Part shown: one piece after another, positions 8,883-18,186 of the stretch
Position numbering within the stretch: position 1 is the stretch's first letter
How the letters are laid out: each line of letters opens with the position of its first letter
Assembly (NCBI RefSeq): GCF_004345735.1
Contig: NZ_SLXL01000013.1
Span: forward strand, 17,747 to 81,746
DNA: 64,000 bases
Source: Rhodovulum adriaticum
Lineage (GTDB): Bacteria > Pseudomonadota > Alphaproteobacteria > Rhodobacterales > Rhodobacteraceae
Reading direction: 5' to 3'
Notes under the pieces: generated by a model
Seen by the model: only the letters and a program-made list of their open reading frames with translations
What the model was told of the DNA's origin: nothing
Database searches by the model: none
Position numbers and translations under genes: made by a program

Positions 8883-9688
8883 TGAAACCCTCTGCATTCA
8901 CCCGTGCGGCCCTGCTGGTCTACGGCATCGCCATCCTGGCCTTCCTGTACCTTCCGCTAGTCTCGGTCGGCTTTGCCTCGGTGTCCAAGGGGCGCTACCT
9001 GTCTTTCCCGATCCGGCGTTACGCCACCGGCTGGTATGGCGAGGCGATGGCCAGCGACACGGTGCGCGATCTGCTGTTCGTGTCGCTCAAGGTCGCAGGC
9101 ATCGTCACCGTGCTGTCGGTCGTGATCGGCTTTTTCGGGGCGCTGGCCTTTGCGCGCTATAACTGGCGCTTTCGCAAGACCTATCAAAAGCTGATCCTGT
9201 TGCCGATCTTCTTTCCGCAGACGGTGCTGGGGCTGGCGCTGCTGATGTGGTTCAACGCCATCGGCGTGATTCCCAGCTGGAAGACGGCGATCATCGCCCA
9301 CATGGTCTGGATCGCGCCGATCGCCACGCTGATCATCTCGATCCGCGCCTACAGCTTCGATCCCGCGCTGGAAGAGGCCGCGCGCGACATGGGCGCGGGC
9401 ACCTGGACCACCCTGCGCGAAGTCACGATACCGCTGTTGATGCCGGGGATCGTTTCGGCCGGGCTGTTCGCCTTTCTGCTCAGCTGGGGCAACTTCCCGC
9501 TGTCGCTGTTCACCACCGGGGCGGATTCCACCCTGCCGGAATGGCTGTATGCCAAGATGGTGTCGGGTTACTCGCCGCTGGTGCCGACCGTGGGCATCCT
9601 GACGGTGGCCGCCTCTGCCACGCTGCTGGCGGTGGGGCTGACCGTGCCCTGGGTGCTGAAACTCGTGAAACGCAAGACTGCCGCCTGA
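8882..9688 (+). CDS. ABC transporter permease (PotC-like)
   Basis: 268-residue second permease with six predicted membrane spans, beginning MKPSAFTRAALLVYGIAILA. The EAA loop reads LEEAARDMGAGTWTTLREV. It overlaps the preceding permease stop codon and completes a canonical binding protein/ATPase/permease/permease set. The last residues WVLKLVKRKTAA form a positively charged cytoplasmic tail. No ligand can be read from the permease itself. Confidence 0.9.
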   Translation: MKPSAFTRAALLVYGIAILAFLYLPLVSVGFASVSKGRYLSFPIRRYATGWYGEAMASDTVRDLLFVSLKVAGIVTVLSVVIGFFGALAFARYNWRFRKTYQKLILLPIFFPQTVLGLALLMWFNAIGVIPSWKTAIIAHMVWIAPIATLIISIRAYSFDPALEEAARDMGAGTWTTLREVTIPLLMPGIVSAGLFAFLLSWGNFPLSLFTTGADSTLPEWLYAKMVSGYSPLVPTVGILTVAASATLLAVGLTVPWVLKLVKRKTAA

Positions 9689-9708
9689 AAGACAAAGGAG
9701 AACTCCAC

Positions 9709-10488
9709 ATGCTGACATCCATCGCAGGCAAGGCCACCATCGTTACCGGCGGCTCCAAGGGCATCGGCAAGGGCATCGCCAAGGTCTTTGCCGCGCAGGG
9801 GGCCAAGGTGATGATCGCCGCCCGCGGCGAAGAGGCCGCCAAGGCCGCCGTGGCCGAGATCGAGGCCGCCGGTGGCACCGCCGCCTATCACCTGTGCGAC
9901 GTGGCCGATTGGGACGATGTGCAGGGGCTGGTCGCGGCCACGACTGAAACCTTCGGCGGTGTCGACATCCTGTGCGCCAATGCGGGCATCTTTCCGCAGG
10001 TCAAGATGGTCGACATGACCCCCGAGGATTGGGACAACGTCATGTCCACCAACCTCAAAAGCACCTTCCTGCTGGTCAAGGCCTGCATCCCGGTGTTCGA
10101 AAAGGCGGGCAAGGGCCGGGTGGTCGTCACCTCGTCGATCACCGGGCCGGTCACCGGCTTCCCCGGCTGGTCGCATTACGGCGCCTCCAAGGCCGGGCAG
10201 CTTGGCTTCCTGAAAACCGCGGCGATGGAGTTGTCGCGCTACAACACCACGATCAACGCGGTGATGCCCGGCAACATCTACACCGAGGGTCTGCAAGACC
10301 TGGGCGAGGATTACCTCAAGACTATGGCCGCCTCGATCCCGCTGAAACGGCTGGGCGCGGTCGAGGATATCGGCAACGCTGCGCTGTTCTTCGCCTCGGA
10401 CGAGGCGGGATATATCACCGGGCAGCAGATCGTCGTCGATGGCGGGCAGATCTTGCCCGAAAGCCTGGAAGCCCTGGAAGAAATCTGA
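9709..10488 (+). CDS. Short-chain dehydrogenase/reductase
   Basis: 259-residue classical SDR. Cofactor motif TGGSKGIG at 13-20, NAG at 91-93, catalytic serines near 142-143 and YGASK with Y157 and K161; C-terminal GYITGQQIVVDGG. A good AAAGGAG ribosome site lies before the ATG at 9709, 20 bases after the permease stop. NADP or NAD preference is not certain; the arginine at residue 39 would favour NADP. Being last-but-one in the transport operon, it likely oxidises or reduces the imported compound or a derivative. FabG-like names are possible but a fatty-acid role is unlikely here. Confidence 0.88.
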   Translation: MLTSIAGKATIVTGGSKGIGKGIAKVFAAQGAKVMIAARGEEAAKAAVAEIEAAGGTAAYHLCDVADWDDVQGLVAATTETFGGVDILCANAGIFPQVKMVDMTPEDWDNVMSTNLKSTFLLVKACIPVFEKAGKGRVVVTSSITGPVTGFPGWSHYGASKAGQLGFLKTAAMELSRYNTTINAVMPGNIYTEGLQDLGEDYLKTMAASIPLKRLGAVEDIGNAALFFASDEAGYITGQQIVVDGGQILPESLEALEEI

Positions 10489-10534
10489 AAACGCAGGCGG
10501 CCCTGCGGGGCCGCCCGCCGCAGCGGGGGCCCCG

Positions 10535-11206
10535 ATGACCTGGAAAACCGCCTACCGATCCTTCTACTACGAAACCGCGCCGGAACCCGACGATATCGTG
10601 CTGCCCCCGGCCGAAACGGCGCTGTTGGTGATCGACATCCAGAACACCTATCTGGAGCCGAAGGACACGCCAGAGGAAAACACCCGCTGGCAGCCGTTTT
10701 TCGACCGGATGAACGACATCGTCATCCCCAACACACGCGCCTTGCAGGACTGGGCGCGGGACAAGGGGATTGAGGTCATCCACGCCCGCATCGCCTGCCT
10801 GAAAGAGGATGGCCGCGACCGCTCGCTGTCGCAGAAGAAGCCTGGGTTCAACTACCTGCTGCTGCCCAAGGACCGCGCGGACAGCCAGATCGTGGATGCC
10901 GTCGCCCCGATGGACGACGAGATCGTGGTGACCAAGACGACCGACAGCGCGCTGACCGGCACCAACCTGCGGATGGTCCTGCACAATATGGGGATCAGGA
11001 ACGTCATCGTGGCGGGCATCTTCACCGATCAGTGCATCTCGTCCAGCGTGCGCAGCCTGGCCGACGAAAGCTTCAACGTGGTGGTGGTCGAAGATTGCTG
11101 CGCGGCGGCGACGGATGCGCTGCACCGGCACGAGCTGGAGGTCATCAACATGATCTACTGCCATGTTGTCAGCAGCGAAGAGGTGAAGGGATTTGTCGCC
11201 CCCTGA
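10535..11206 (+). CDS. Isochorismatase-fold cysteine hydrolase
   Basis: 223-residue amidase-like hydrolase. The catalytic triad is visible: D34 in LLVIDIQN, K134 in VVTKTTDSAL and C167 in GIFTDQCISSS. Family members cleave C-N amide or ureido bonds (nicotinamidase, N-carbamoylsarcosine amidase, ureidoacrylate and biuret hydrolases). The start MTWKTAYRSFYYET was chosen because upstream codons run into the SDR gene end. It lies 46 bases after the SDR and closes the catabolic operon. An amide-containing substrate delivered by the importer is a fair inference; no substrate can be named. Confidence 0.87.
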   Translation: MTWKTAYRSFYYETAPEPDDIVLPPAETALLVIDIQNTYLEPKDTPEENTRWQPFFDRMNDIVIPNTRALQDWARDKGIEVIHARIACLKEDGRDRSLSQKKPGFNYLLLPKDRADSQIVDAVAPMDDEIVVTKTTDSALTGTNLRMVLHNMGIRNVIVAGIFTDQCISSSVRSLADESFNVVVVEDCCAAATDALHRHELEVINMIYCHVVSSEEVKGFVAP

Positions 11207-11449
11207 CTGCCGGTTCCCGGCGGCCAGTCGGCCAGGGGACGTGCCCTGCCCGTGATGGTGGGGCCTTCAGGCGGGCGCTGTTTAATGGCGTACCCGACTG
11301 CGACGTGACCCGCGCGCGACTTCGGTCCTTGCGCGGTCAGCCCTCGGGAACCACGACGGCCGCGGAAATTTTCGACGGAACCCGGTTCGTTGGCCGTATA
11401 GTCGGGATAAACGGTCATCTGTTTCCCCAAACGCGCGGCTAGGACACCC

Positions 11450-12595
11450 ATGCTGATATCTATTCTGCCCTCTCTCTTGCGGCTTGCGCCTTGGGCTGCG
11501 GTCGCTGCGGCGCTGCTGTTCTGCGCGGTGCCGCTTGCGGCCCAGCCGATGGGGGCGCCGCCGGGAATGGCGGGCGGGCTGGCCACCGCCGTCGGCGTTA
11601 TCACCATGGAAACACAGCAGGTTCCGTTTGCGACCACCGTTCCGGGGCGCGCCGTGGCCTATGAACAGGTGGACATCCGCCCCAGGGTCGGCGGGATCGT
11701 GTCAGAGATCGTCTATCCGCCGGGCCGCCCGGTCGCTGTCGGCGATGTGCTGTTCCGTATCGAGGACCGGACCTATCGCGCCGAGGTCGCCGCCGCCAAG
11801 GCCGAGGTCGCGCTGGCCGAGGCGTCGGTTTCAACCGCGCAGGACACGCTGGCACGGTATGAAAAACTTGTCGGCATCGGCGTGACGGCCGAGGAGTTGG
11901 CGACCGCGCGCGTCTCGCTGTTGCAGGCAGAGGCCGACCTGAGCGCCGCAGAGGCGGCCTTGCAGGTTGCTGAACTCGACCTGGACCGCACGGAAATCAA
12001 AAGCCCGATCGCAGGCTTTCCCGAGGTGCCCACGGTTTCGGTCGGCGCGCTGGTGACGGAAAACCAGACCGACGCCCTGACAACGATCACGCGGATCGAT
12101 GCCGGATCGCTGCGGGTCGGCGCGGGGGTGGATATCCGGCTGGAGCTGGAAACAGGCGAGGCCTATGCCGGTCAGGGCAAAATGGTTTCGCCGGGGGCCA
12201 GCGTTTCAACCACGACGGGCACCACCGAAATCCGGCTGCAATTCGACAATCCCGAACGGCGCATCCTGCCCGGGCAGTTCCTGCGCGTCGATATCGTTCT
12301 TGGAACCACCGAGGCCATCCTGGTGCCCCAGGGCGCGACAGCGCGCGCCGCGTCGGGGGAATTGACGGCCTTCGTTGCGGTCGATGGCAAGGCCGAACAG
12401 CGCATCCTGACCGAACAGGGCAGCTATCAGAACGCCTGGATCGTGACCGAGGGGATCGCCGCGGGTGAGGCGCTGATCGTGGACGGTTTGCTGAACCTGG
12501 GCGACGGGGCCGCGGTGGCGACCGTGCCGGTCACCATTTCCGCAGACGGGGTGGTGACCGAGACCGCCCCTGCGGCGACAATGGACGGGGGCTGA
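11450..12595 (+). CDS. RND efflux periplasmic adaptor (AcrA/MexA family)
   Basis: 381-residue membrane fusion protein. After a signal segment (LLRLAPWAAVAAALLF, then LAAQP) comes the lipoyl half-motif VDIRPRVGGIVSEIVYPPG, a coiled-coil hairpin around 100-165 (ALAEASVSTAQDTLARYEKL) and the second lipoyl half LDLDRTEIKSPIAG, then beta-barrel and membrane-proximal domains. There is no lipobox, so anchoring is probably by the uncleaved or cleaved signal only. It lies three bases before the GTG of the pump gene; adaptor, pump and channel form one operon. No regulator gene is adjacent. Confidence 0.93.
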   Translation: MLISILPSLLRLAPWAAVAAALLFCAVPLAAQPMGAPPGMAGGLATAVGVITMETQQVPFATTVPGRAVAYEQVDIRPRVGGIVSEIVYPPGRPVAVGDVLFRIEDRTYRAEVAAAKAEVALAEASVSTAQDTLARYEKLVGIGVTAEELATARVSLLQAEADLSAAEAALQVAELDLDRTEIKSPIAGFPEVPTVSVGALVTENQTDALTTITRIDAGSLRVGAGVDIRLELETGEAYAGQGKMVSPGASVSTTTGTTEIRLQFDNPERRILPGQFLRVDIVLGTTEAILVPQGATARAASGELTAFVAVDGKAEQRILTEQGSYQNAWIVTEGIAAGEALIVDGLLNLGDGAAVATVPVTISADGVVTETAPAATMDGG

Positions 12596-12598
12596 GCG

Positions 12599-15500
12599 GT
12601 GGGAACCTTTTTCATTGCGCGCCCGGTCTTTGCCTGGGTGCTGGCCCTGCTGACGATGCTTGCCGGTGTGTGGTCCTTCGTGTCGCTGCCGGTGTCGCAA
12701 TACCCCGACATCGCGCCAACCACCGTCCGGGTATCCGCCAGCTATCCCGGTGCGACCGCGGCGGCGGTCGAAAACTCTGTCACCCGCGTCATCGAGGATG
12801 CGATGACCGGGCTGGAAGGCATGATCTACATGACCGGGCAATCCAGCCAGGGGTCGGCCTCGTTGTCGCTGACCTTCGATGACAGTGTCGATCCGGTGGA
12901 TGCCCAGAACGAGGTTCAGACCAAGGTCGGCCAGGTCGAAAGTCGGCTGCCGACCTCGGTGCAGACCCAGGGGGTCAGCGTCCAGCGCTCGACCTCTTCG
13001 ATCCTGATGGTGGGGGCACTGGTTGCCACGCAGGGCGGCTATACCACGCTGGAGTTGGGCGACATCCTGTCGGAAACCGTCGAAGGTCCGATCGAACGGA
13101 CCGAGGGCGTGGGCGGCCTGAACTCCTTTGGCTCGGGCTATGCGATGCGGATCTGGCTGGACCCGATTTCGCTGGCCCGCCACCAGTTGACGCCCAGCGA
13201 TGTCGTCACCGCGCTGGAAAACCAGAACACCACGGTTTCGGTCGGGTCGCTGGGGGATCAGCCCACGGTCCGGGGGCAGCAATTCACCGCCACCATCACC
13301 GCCCAGAGCCAGTTGACGGGTGTCGCGGAATTTCAGCGCATCCTGCTGAAGACCGACGAGGATGGCGGCGTCGTGCGCCTGTCCGACGTGGCGCGGGTCG
13401 AGATCGGGCAAGAGGATTACGGTGGGGGCTCGCGTTTCAACGGGCTGCCCGCGGCCGGTTTTGGCGTCAACCTGGAAACCGGCGCCAACGCGGTGGATAC
13501 GGCCCGCGCAGTGCGGGCGACGATGGACCGTCTGGCGCCCTCTCTGCCCGAAGGGGTGGAATTCCGCGTTGCCTATGACACATCGCCCTTTGTCGAACTG
13601 TCGATCGAACAGGTCTACCAGACCCTGGTCGAGGCCATCGTTCTGGTCTTCCTCGTGCTGCTGGTCTTTCTGCAATCCTGGCGCGCGACGCTTATTCCGC
13701 TGATCGCGGTACCTGTCGTGCTGCTGGGCACCTTTGCGGTGCTTTACGCGACGGGCTACTCGATCAACACGCTGACCATGTTCGCCATGGTGCTGGCCAT
13801 CGGTCTGCTGGTGGACGACGCCATCGTGGTGGTCGAGAATGTTGAACGGCTGATGGAGGACGAGGGCCTTTCGGCGCTGGAGGCAACCCGCAAAAGCATG
13901 GGGCAGATCACATCGGCGCTTTTGGGGATCAACGTCGTGCTGGCTGCCGTGTTCCTGCCGATGGCTTTTTTCGGCGGCTCGACCGGGGTGATCTACCGCC
14001 AGTTTTCCATCACCATGGTCACGGCGATGACGCTGTCGCTGCTGGTGGCGGTGATCCTGTCGCCGCCGATGTCGGCCCGTCTGCTGCGGCCCAAGCCGGG
14101 GCGGACACGCTTTGCCCCGGCGCGCTGGTTCAACGAGGGTCTGGCCGCCCTGACCCGGGGCTATGGCGCGACGGTGCGGGCAACCTTGCGCGCGCCGGTC
14201 GCGATGCTGGCGGTGCTGGCGCTGGTTCTGGGCGGTGCCTGGGCGGTCTATGACCGGATCGAAAGCTCTTTCATCCCGACCGAGGATCAGGGCGTGCTGA
14301 TGACGATGGTCAGCTTGTCCGAGGGATCGACCGCGCAGCAAACGCTGGAGACCGTGAAAAAGGTCGAGGCCTATTTCCTGCAAGAGGAATCCGCGGCGGT
14401 GGAGTCCACTTTTGCCGCGCTTGGCTTCGGCTTCAGCGGGAACGGCCAGAACAGCGCGATGGTTTTTGTCAAGCTGCGGGATTTCGATGCGCGCGCGGGC
14501 GACCCGGCGCTGTCGGCGGCGCAGGTGGCGATGCGCGCCAACCGCACCTTTCTGTCGGACCGGGCAGGGCAGATCATGGTGATGCAACCGCCCGCGATCA
14601 TGGGGTTGGGCAATACCGGCGGGTTCACGATGTACCTGGTCGACCAGGGCGGCACCGGCGCGGACGCGCTGAAGGCCGCAGCCGAAGATCTGGTCGCCCG
14701 TGCCGCGCAGAATGCGCTGGTGACGAATGTCGATGCCCGCGGAACGGACGAGGACAGCGCCCTGCGCATCGACATCGACACCGAAAAGGCCGAAAGCCTG
14801 GGCGTGTCGCTGTCCGGGGTGAACCAGATGCTTTCGATCATCTTTGCGGGGGCAGAGGTGAACGATTTCGTTCTGGGGTCGTCCCTGCGCCCGGTGATCG
14901 TGCAGGCCGACGCCCCCTATCGCATGCAACCCGAGGACATCCTGAAATGGTACGCGGTCAACAGCGGGGGCGAGGCGGTGCCGTTCGCATCCTTCATGAC
15001 CACGGCCTGGGAACCTGTCGCGCCCTCGTTGCAGCGCTATGGCGCGACCTCGGCGCTGGAGGTCTCTGGCTCGGCCGGGGCAGGGGTCAGTTCGGGCACC
15101 GCGATGCAGGCCATGGAAGATATGGTCGCGCAGATGCAGGGCGGCTACGGCGTGGCCTGGACCGGGATCAGCTATCAGGAACGGCAGTCGGGCGACCAGG
15201 CGCCTATCCTCTATGCGATCTCGGCGCTGGTGATCTTCCTTGCGCTTGCGGCCCTTTACGAAAGCTGGTCGATTCCGTTCTCGGTGATGCTGGCGGTGCC
15301 GGTGGGCATACTGGGGGCGCTGGCGGCGGCCTGGGCGTTCGGGCAGTCCAACGATGTCTATTTCAAGGTGGGGATGCTGACCACCATCGGGCTGGCCGCG
15401 CGCAACGCGATCCTGATCGTCGAGTTCGCCGAGGATCTGCGCCGCCAGGGTGCCACCATCGCCGCCGCCGCGGTAGAGGCCGCCCGCCTGCGCCTGCGGC

Positions 15501-15712
15501 CGATCCTGATGACGGCGATGACCTTCATCCTGGGGGTGTTGCCGCTGGCCACAGCCACCGGCGCGGGGGCGGCGGCACAGAATGCCATCGGGACCGGCGT
15601 GATCGGCGGCATGGTGGCCTCTACCTTTATCGGCATCTTCATGGTGCCGGCCCTTTACGGCCTGATCATGGGGGTGGTCGGGTGGATCCAGGCGAAAGGC
15701 GCACGCCCATGA
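12599..15712 (+). CDS. RND multidrug efflux pump, HAE1 family (AcrB/MexB-like)
   Basis: 1037-residue inner-membrane proton/drug antiporter, normal AcrB length. The GTG at 12599 starts a sequence aligning with the AcrB N-terminus (GTFFIARPVFAWVLALLTML). The proton-relay pair is in GLLVDDAIVVVENVERLM (TM4), followed by the conserved AVFLPMAFFGGSTG segment; the second half repeats the topology with YESWSIPFSVMLAVPVGILG and GLAARNAILIVEFAEDL. Two large periplasmic loops are present. It overlaps the channel gene by four bases. Substrates are typically dyes, detergents and lipophilic drugs; specificity is not deducible. Confidence 0.95.
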   Translation: MGTFFIARPVFAWVLALLTMLAGVWSFVSLPVSQYPDIAPTTVRVSASYPGATAAAVENSVTRVIEDAMTGLEGMIYMTGQSSQGSASLSLTFDDSVDPVDAQNEVQTKVGQVESRLPTSVQTQGVSVQRSTSSILMVGALVATQGGYTTLELGDILSETVEGPIERTEGVGGLNSFGSGYAMRIWLDPISLARHQLTPSDVVTALENQNTTVSVGSLGDQPTVRGQQFTATITAQSQLTGVAEFQRILLKTDEDGGVVRLSDVARVEIGQEDYGGGSRFNGLPAAGFGVNLETGANAVDTARAVRATMDRLAPSLPEGVEFRVAYDTSPFVELSIEQVYQTLVEAIVLVFLVLLVFLQSWRATLIPLIAVPVVLLGTFAVLYATGYSINTLTMFAMVLAIGLLVDDAIVVVENVERLMEDEGLSALEATRKSMGQITSALLGINVVLAAVFLPMAFFGGSTGVIYRQFSITMVTAMTLSLLVAVILSPPMSARLLRPKPGRTRFAPARWFNEGLAALTRGYGATVRATLRAPVAMLAVLALVLGGAWAVYDRIESSFIPTEDQGVLMTMVSLSEGSTAQQTLETVKKVEAYFLQEESAAVESTFAALGFGFSGNGQNSAMVFVKLRDFDARAGDPALSAAQVAMRANRTFLSDRAGQIMVMQPPAIMGLGNTGGFTMYLVDQGGTGADALKAAAEDLVARAAQNALVTNVDARGTDEDSALRIDIDTEKAESLGVSLSGVNQMLSIIFAGAEVNDFVLGSSLRPVIVQADAPYRMQPEDILKWYAVNSGGEAVPFASFMTTAWEPVAPSLQRYGATSALEVSGSAGAGVSSGTAMQAMEDMVAQMQGGYGVAWTGISYQERQSGDQAPILYAISALVIFLALAALYESWSIPFSVMLAVPVGILGALAAAWAFGQSNDVYFKVGMLTTIGLAARNAILIVEFAEDLRRQGATIAAAAVEAARLRLRPILMTAMTFILGVLPLATATGAGAAAQNAIGTGVIGGMVASTFIGIFMVPALYGLIMGVVGWIQAKGARP

Positions 15713-17097
15713 CCGATGCACGATCCCCTTTCACGGCCGTTTTCCTGGCTCTGGCGCTTGCGGCCTGTAGCGTCGGTCCGGATTACGCACCGCCCCAGCA
15801 AGAGCTTGCGACCCGCTTTGCCGAAGGCGCCGCCGACCCGATTGGCGAGGCCAGCGCGCAGCAGTGGTGGCTTGGCTTCGGCGATCCGATGCTGGACGAT
15901 CTGGTGCGGACCGGGCTGGCCCAGAACCTGGACATCCAGAGCGCACTTGCCCGCGTGGCCGAGGCCCAGGCCGCGGCGCGGGCCACCGGGCTGCCTGCGC
16001 AGATCGACGGCGCGGCAAGCTGGCAGGCCGCCCGCTCGGGCGGAGAGGGCATCGCCACCGACACCAGCGGCACGGCCTCGTTCAGCCCGTCGCTGCTGCT
16101 GGACCTGTTCGGCGGGGAACGCCGCACGCGCGAGCAGGCCCTGGCGCAGCTGCAATCTGCCGAACTGGGGGTGGGCGAGGCGCGCCTTGCCTTCCTCTCG
16201 TCGCTGGTCAGCGGCTATATCGACCTGCGCTATTATCAGGCGGCGCTGGCCGTGACACGGCAAACGATCGCCAGCCGTGCCCAGACCCTGGCGCTGGTCC
16301 AGCAGCAGCGCACGGCCGGGCTGGCGACCGAACTGGACGAGGCGCAGGCCCAGGCCTCGCTGGACGAAAGCCGCGCCTCGCTGCCCAGCCTGGAAAGCGG
16401 TTTTTACGCGTCGAGCTATGCCATTGCGACATTGCTGGCCCTGCCGGTTCAGACCCTCCAGTCGCGGCTTGAACGCGGTGCGGCCCAGCCCCACCCGCGC
16501 GGTAATGCACGGGTCGGCGTGCCCGCCAACCTGTTGCGCAACCGTCCCGACATTCGCGCCGCCGAACGCGACTATGCCGCCGCGGTGGCCGCCATCGGCG
16601 TGAGCGAGGCCCAGCTTTATCCCTCGGTCAGCATTTCGGGCACCGTTACCGCCGCGCAAAACGATAGCTGGTCCTTTGGCCCCGCGCTGTCGCTGCCGGT
16701 TCTGGGGCAGGGCGTGTTGCGGGCCAACCGGGACCAGGCCATCGCCCAGGCGGATCAGGCGCGGCTGGAGTGGCGCAGCGCCGTGCTGGGCGCGGTCGAG
16801 GAGGCGCAGGCCGCCCAGACCGATTATCTGCGCAACCGCCGCGCGGTCGCCGCCTACCGCCGCAACGTGGCCTCTTACGACCGCGTGGTGGCGCTGTCGC
16901 GCGAGACCTATGACGGCGGCACGACCACCCTGATGGATCTGTTGGAAAGCCAGCGGTCGCTGGCCAGCGCCCGGCTGTCGCTTGCCTCTGCGATGCGGGA
17001 TCTCGCGGCCAGTTGGGCGACGCTGCATGTCGCGGCCGGGTTGGGCTGGCAACTGCCCGCCAGTGCGGGGCAGGGCCGTCCGGCCGGTTCGGGCTAA
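15709..17097 (+). CDS. RND efflux outer-membrane lipoprotein channel (NodT/OprM family)
   Basis: 462-residue TolC-like channel. The signal peptide ends in the lipobox LAACS, followed by VGPDYAPPQQEL, the usual start of NodT proteins; later SFSPSLLLDLFGGERRTREQ, NLLRNRPDIRAAERDYAAA and GGTTTLMDLLESQRSL are the recognisable family blocks. The ATGA overlap with the pump stop shows translational coupling. Its TAA stop overlaps the TAG stop of the convergent binding-protein-like gene (17094-17097), so the two transcripts must converge with no spacer for a terminator. Confidence 0.94.
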   Translation: MTDARSPFTAVFLALALAACSVGPDYAPPQQELATRFAEGAADPIGEASAQQWWLGFGDPMLDDLVRTGLAQNLDIQSALARVAEAQAAARATGLPAQIDGAASWQAARSGGEGIATDTSGTASFSPSLLLDLFGGERRTREQALAQLQSAELGVGEARLAFLSSLVSGYIDLRYYQAALAVTRQTIASRAQTLALVQQQRTAGLATELDEAQAQASLDESRASLPSLESGFYASSYAIATLLALPVQTLQSRLERGAAQPHPRGNARVGVPANLLRNRPDIRAAERDYAAAVAAIGVSEAQLYPSVSISGTVTAAQNDSWSFGPALSLPVLGQGVLRANRDQAIAQADQARLEWRSAVLGAVEEAQAAQTDYLRNRRAVAAYRRNVASYDRVVALSRETYDGGTTTLMDLLESQRSLASARLSLASAMRDLAASWATLHVAAGLGWQLPASAGQGRPAGSG

Positions 17098-18182
17098 CGC
17101 ACCGCCTCGATGATCTCTTCCATCACCTTGGCAGAGGGCATGGGCACCACCAGCGCCACCGTTTCGGGCAGGCGGGCCACGCCGATATCGGCCGGGTCGT
17201 TTTCCACCCCGATCAGCCCGGTGCGGAACCCGTGATCGGCCCAGGCGATGGCCTGAAGCTCGGGGTCGATCAGCGCCTCTGCCAGGCGTCCGCAGGCTGG
17301 CGTCAGCGAGATCAGCGGATGCGAGGCAAAGATGGTGGGTTCCGGGTAAAGCACCCGGATCTTGGAGCGGATCAGATCGGCATATTGCGCGTTCTCGGCC
17401 AGGAATTCGACCATCTGGTTTTCATACCCCACGATGATCGGCCGCGCGCCCATGCCCTGTTTCAGGAAATTCTCGAAGATGTCGCCCGAGGATGCCTCCA
17501 TATGGCCCATCGCGTCGAAATACGCGGTCACCCGGGGCAGCACGGCGGGCAGGCTGTCCTGCGTCGGGGTCTGCCCGCTGTTGAACACGGTCGCCAGAAG
17601 CCCCGACCAGATATTGCCCGAATTCGACTTGGCCGGATGGGTCGAGAATACCTTGAACGGGCCGTAGATGTTCAGCCCCAGGTCTTCCTTCCAGCGGGTG
17701 CCCGCCTCGATCAGCCGGCCCATCGCCTGCACGTCGGCGGCAAGAAACCCGTCCTCGCGCGCGCGAACGGCCCCGGCCTCGATCAACGCGTCGGCCACGT
17801 CGGACCAGGCGTAGAACACGATGGGCGAGTTGAAGATGGTCTCGTCCCCCAGCACCGTGCGGCCGCTGTCGCGGGCCAGTTCCACCGCGACCATGTTCGA
17901 GGGCCAGAGACAATCCCGCCCGGTGACGGGCAGGGTCGTGACCATCTCGACCGAACCCGCCTTGGTGGCCTGCAGCGTGATCTTGTAGCGCCCTTCCAGG
18001 ATCCGCTGGACCTTTTCGTTGCGCAGAAGGGCCGATTTTTCGCCGCCGTAATAGATTGACACGCTCACCGGATCCCGGGTGGTGACGTTGCGGGTCAGGG
18101 TGGAGAGATCGAGCATCGAGACGCCCACCGCGACGGCGGCCACAACCGCCAGCAGGATCAGGCCAAGAAGGGTTCGGTTCAT
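17094..18182 (-). CDS. Membrane-anchored substrate-binding-domain protein
   Basis: 362-residue protein with one N-terminal span (LLGLILLAVVAAVAVGVSML) and an extracytoplasmic domain of type II binding-protein character (VSIYYGGEKSALLRNEKVQR, CLWPSNMVAVELARDSG, IFNSPIVFYAWSDVADALIE). The same local pattern (AVWPANSIWIEL, LRSPVVLGLKRPIAERLGW) occurs in the VWA protein two genes upstream, so the two are probably diverged paralogous domains. It ends the three-gene minus-strand operon, four bases after the XpaC-like gene. It has no partner permease, so it is more likely a sensor or scaffold than an import receptor. Function unknown. Confidence 0.7.
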   Translation of the reverse strand: MNRTLLGLILLAVVAAVAVGVSMLDLSTLTRNVTTRDPVSVSIYYGGEKSALLRNEKVQRILEGRYKITLQATKAGSVEMVTTLPVTGRDCLWPSNMVAVELARDSGRTVLGDETIFNSPIVFYAWSDVADALIEAGAVRAREDGFLAADVQAMGRLIEAGTRWKEDLGLNIYGPFKVFSTHPAKSNSGNIWSGLLATVFNSGQTPTQDSLPAVLPRVTAYFDAMGHMEASSGDIFENFLKQGMGARPIIVGYENQMVEFLAENAQYADLIRSKIRVLYPEPTIFASHPLISLTPACGRLAEALIDPELQAIAWADHGFRTGLIGVENDPADIGVARLPETVALVVPMPSAKVMEEIIEAVR

Positions 18183-18186
18183 GTCA

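Noticed and set aside
11207..11449. Terminator or attachment site between the hydrolase and the efflux operon
   Set aside because: GACTGCCGG...CGGCCAGTC near 11204-11228 is an imperfect inverted repeat without a T run; not convincing.
12206..15721. Very long open frame on the minus strand opposite the RND pump
   Set aside because: It is the antisense shadow of the pump gene, caused by high GC; the plus strand encodes a clear AcrB homologue and the antisense translation has no domain.
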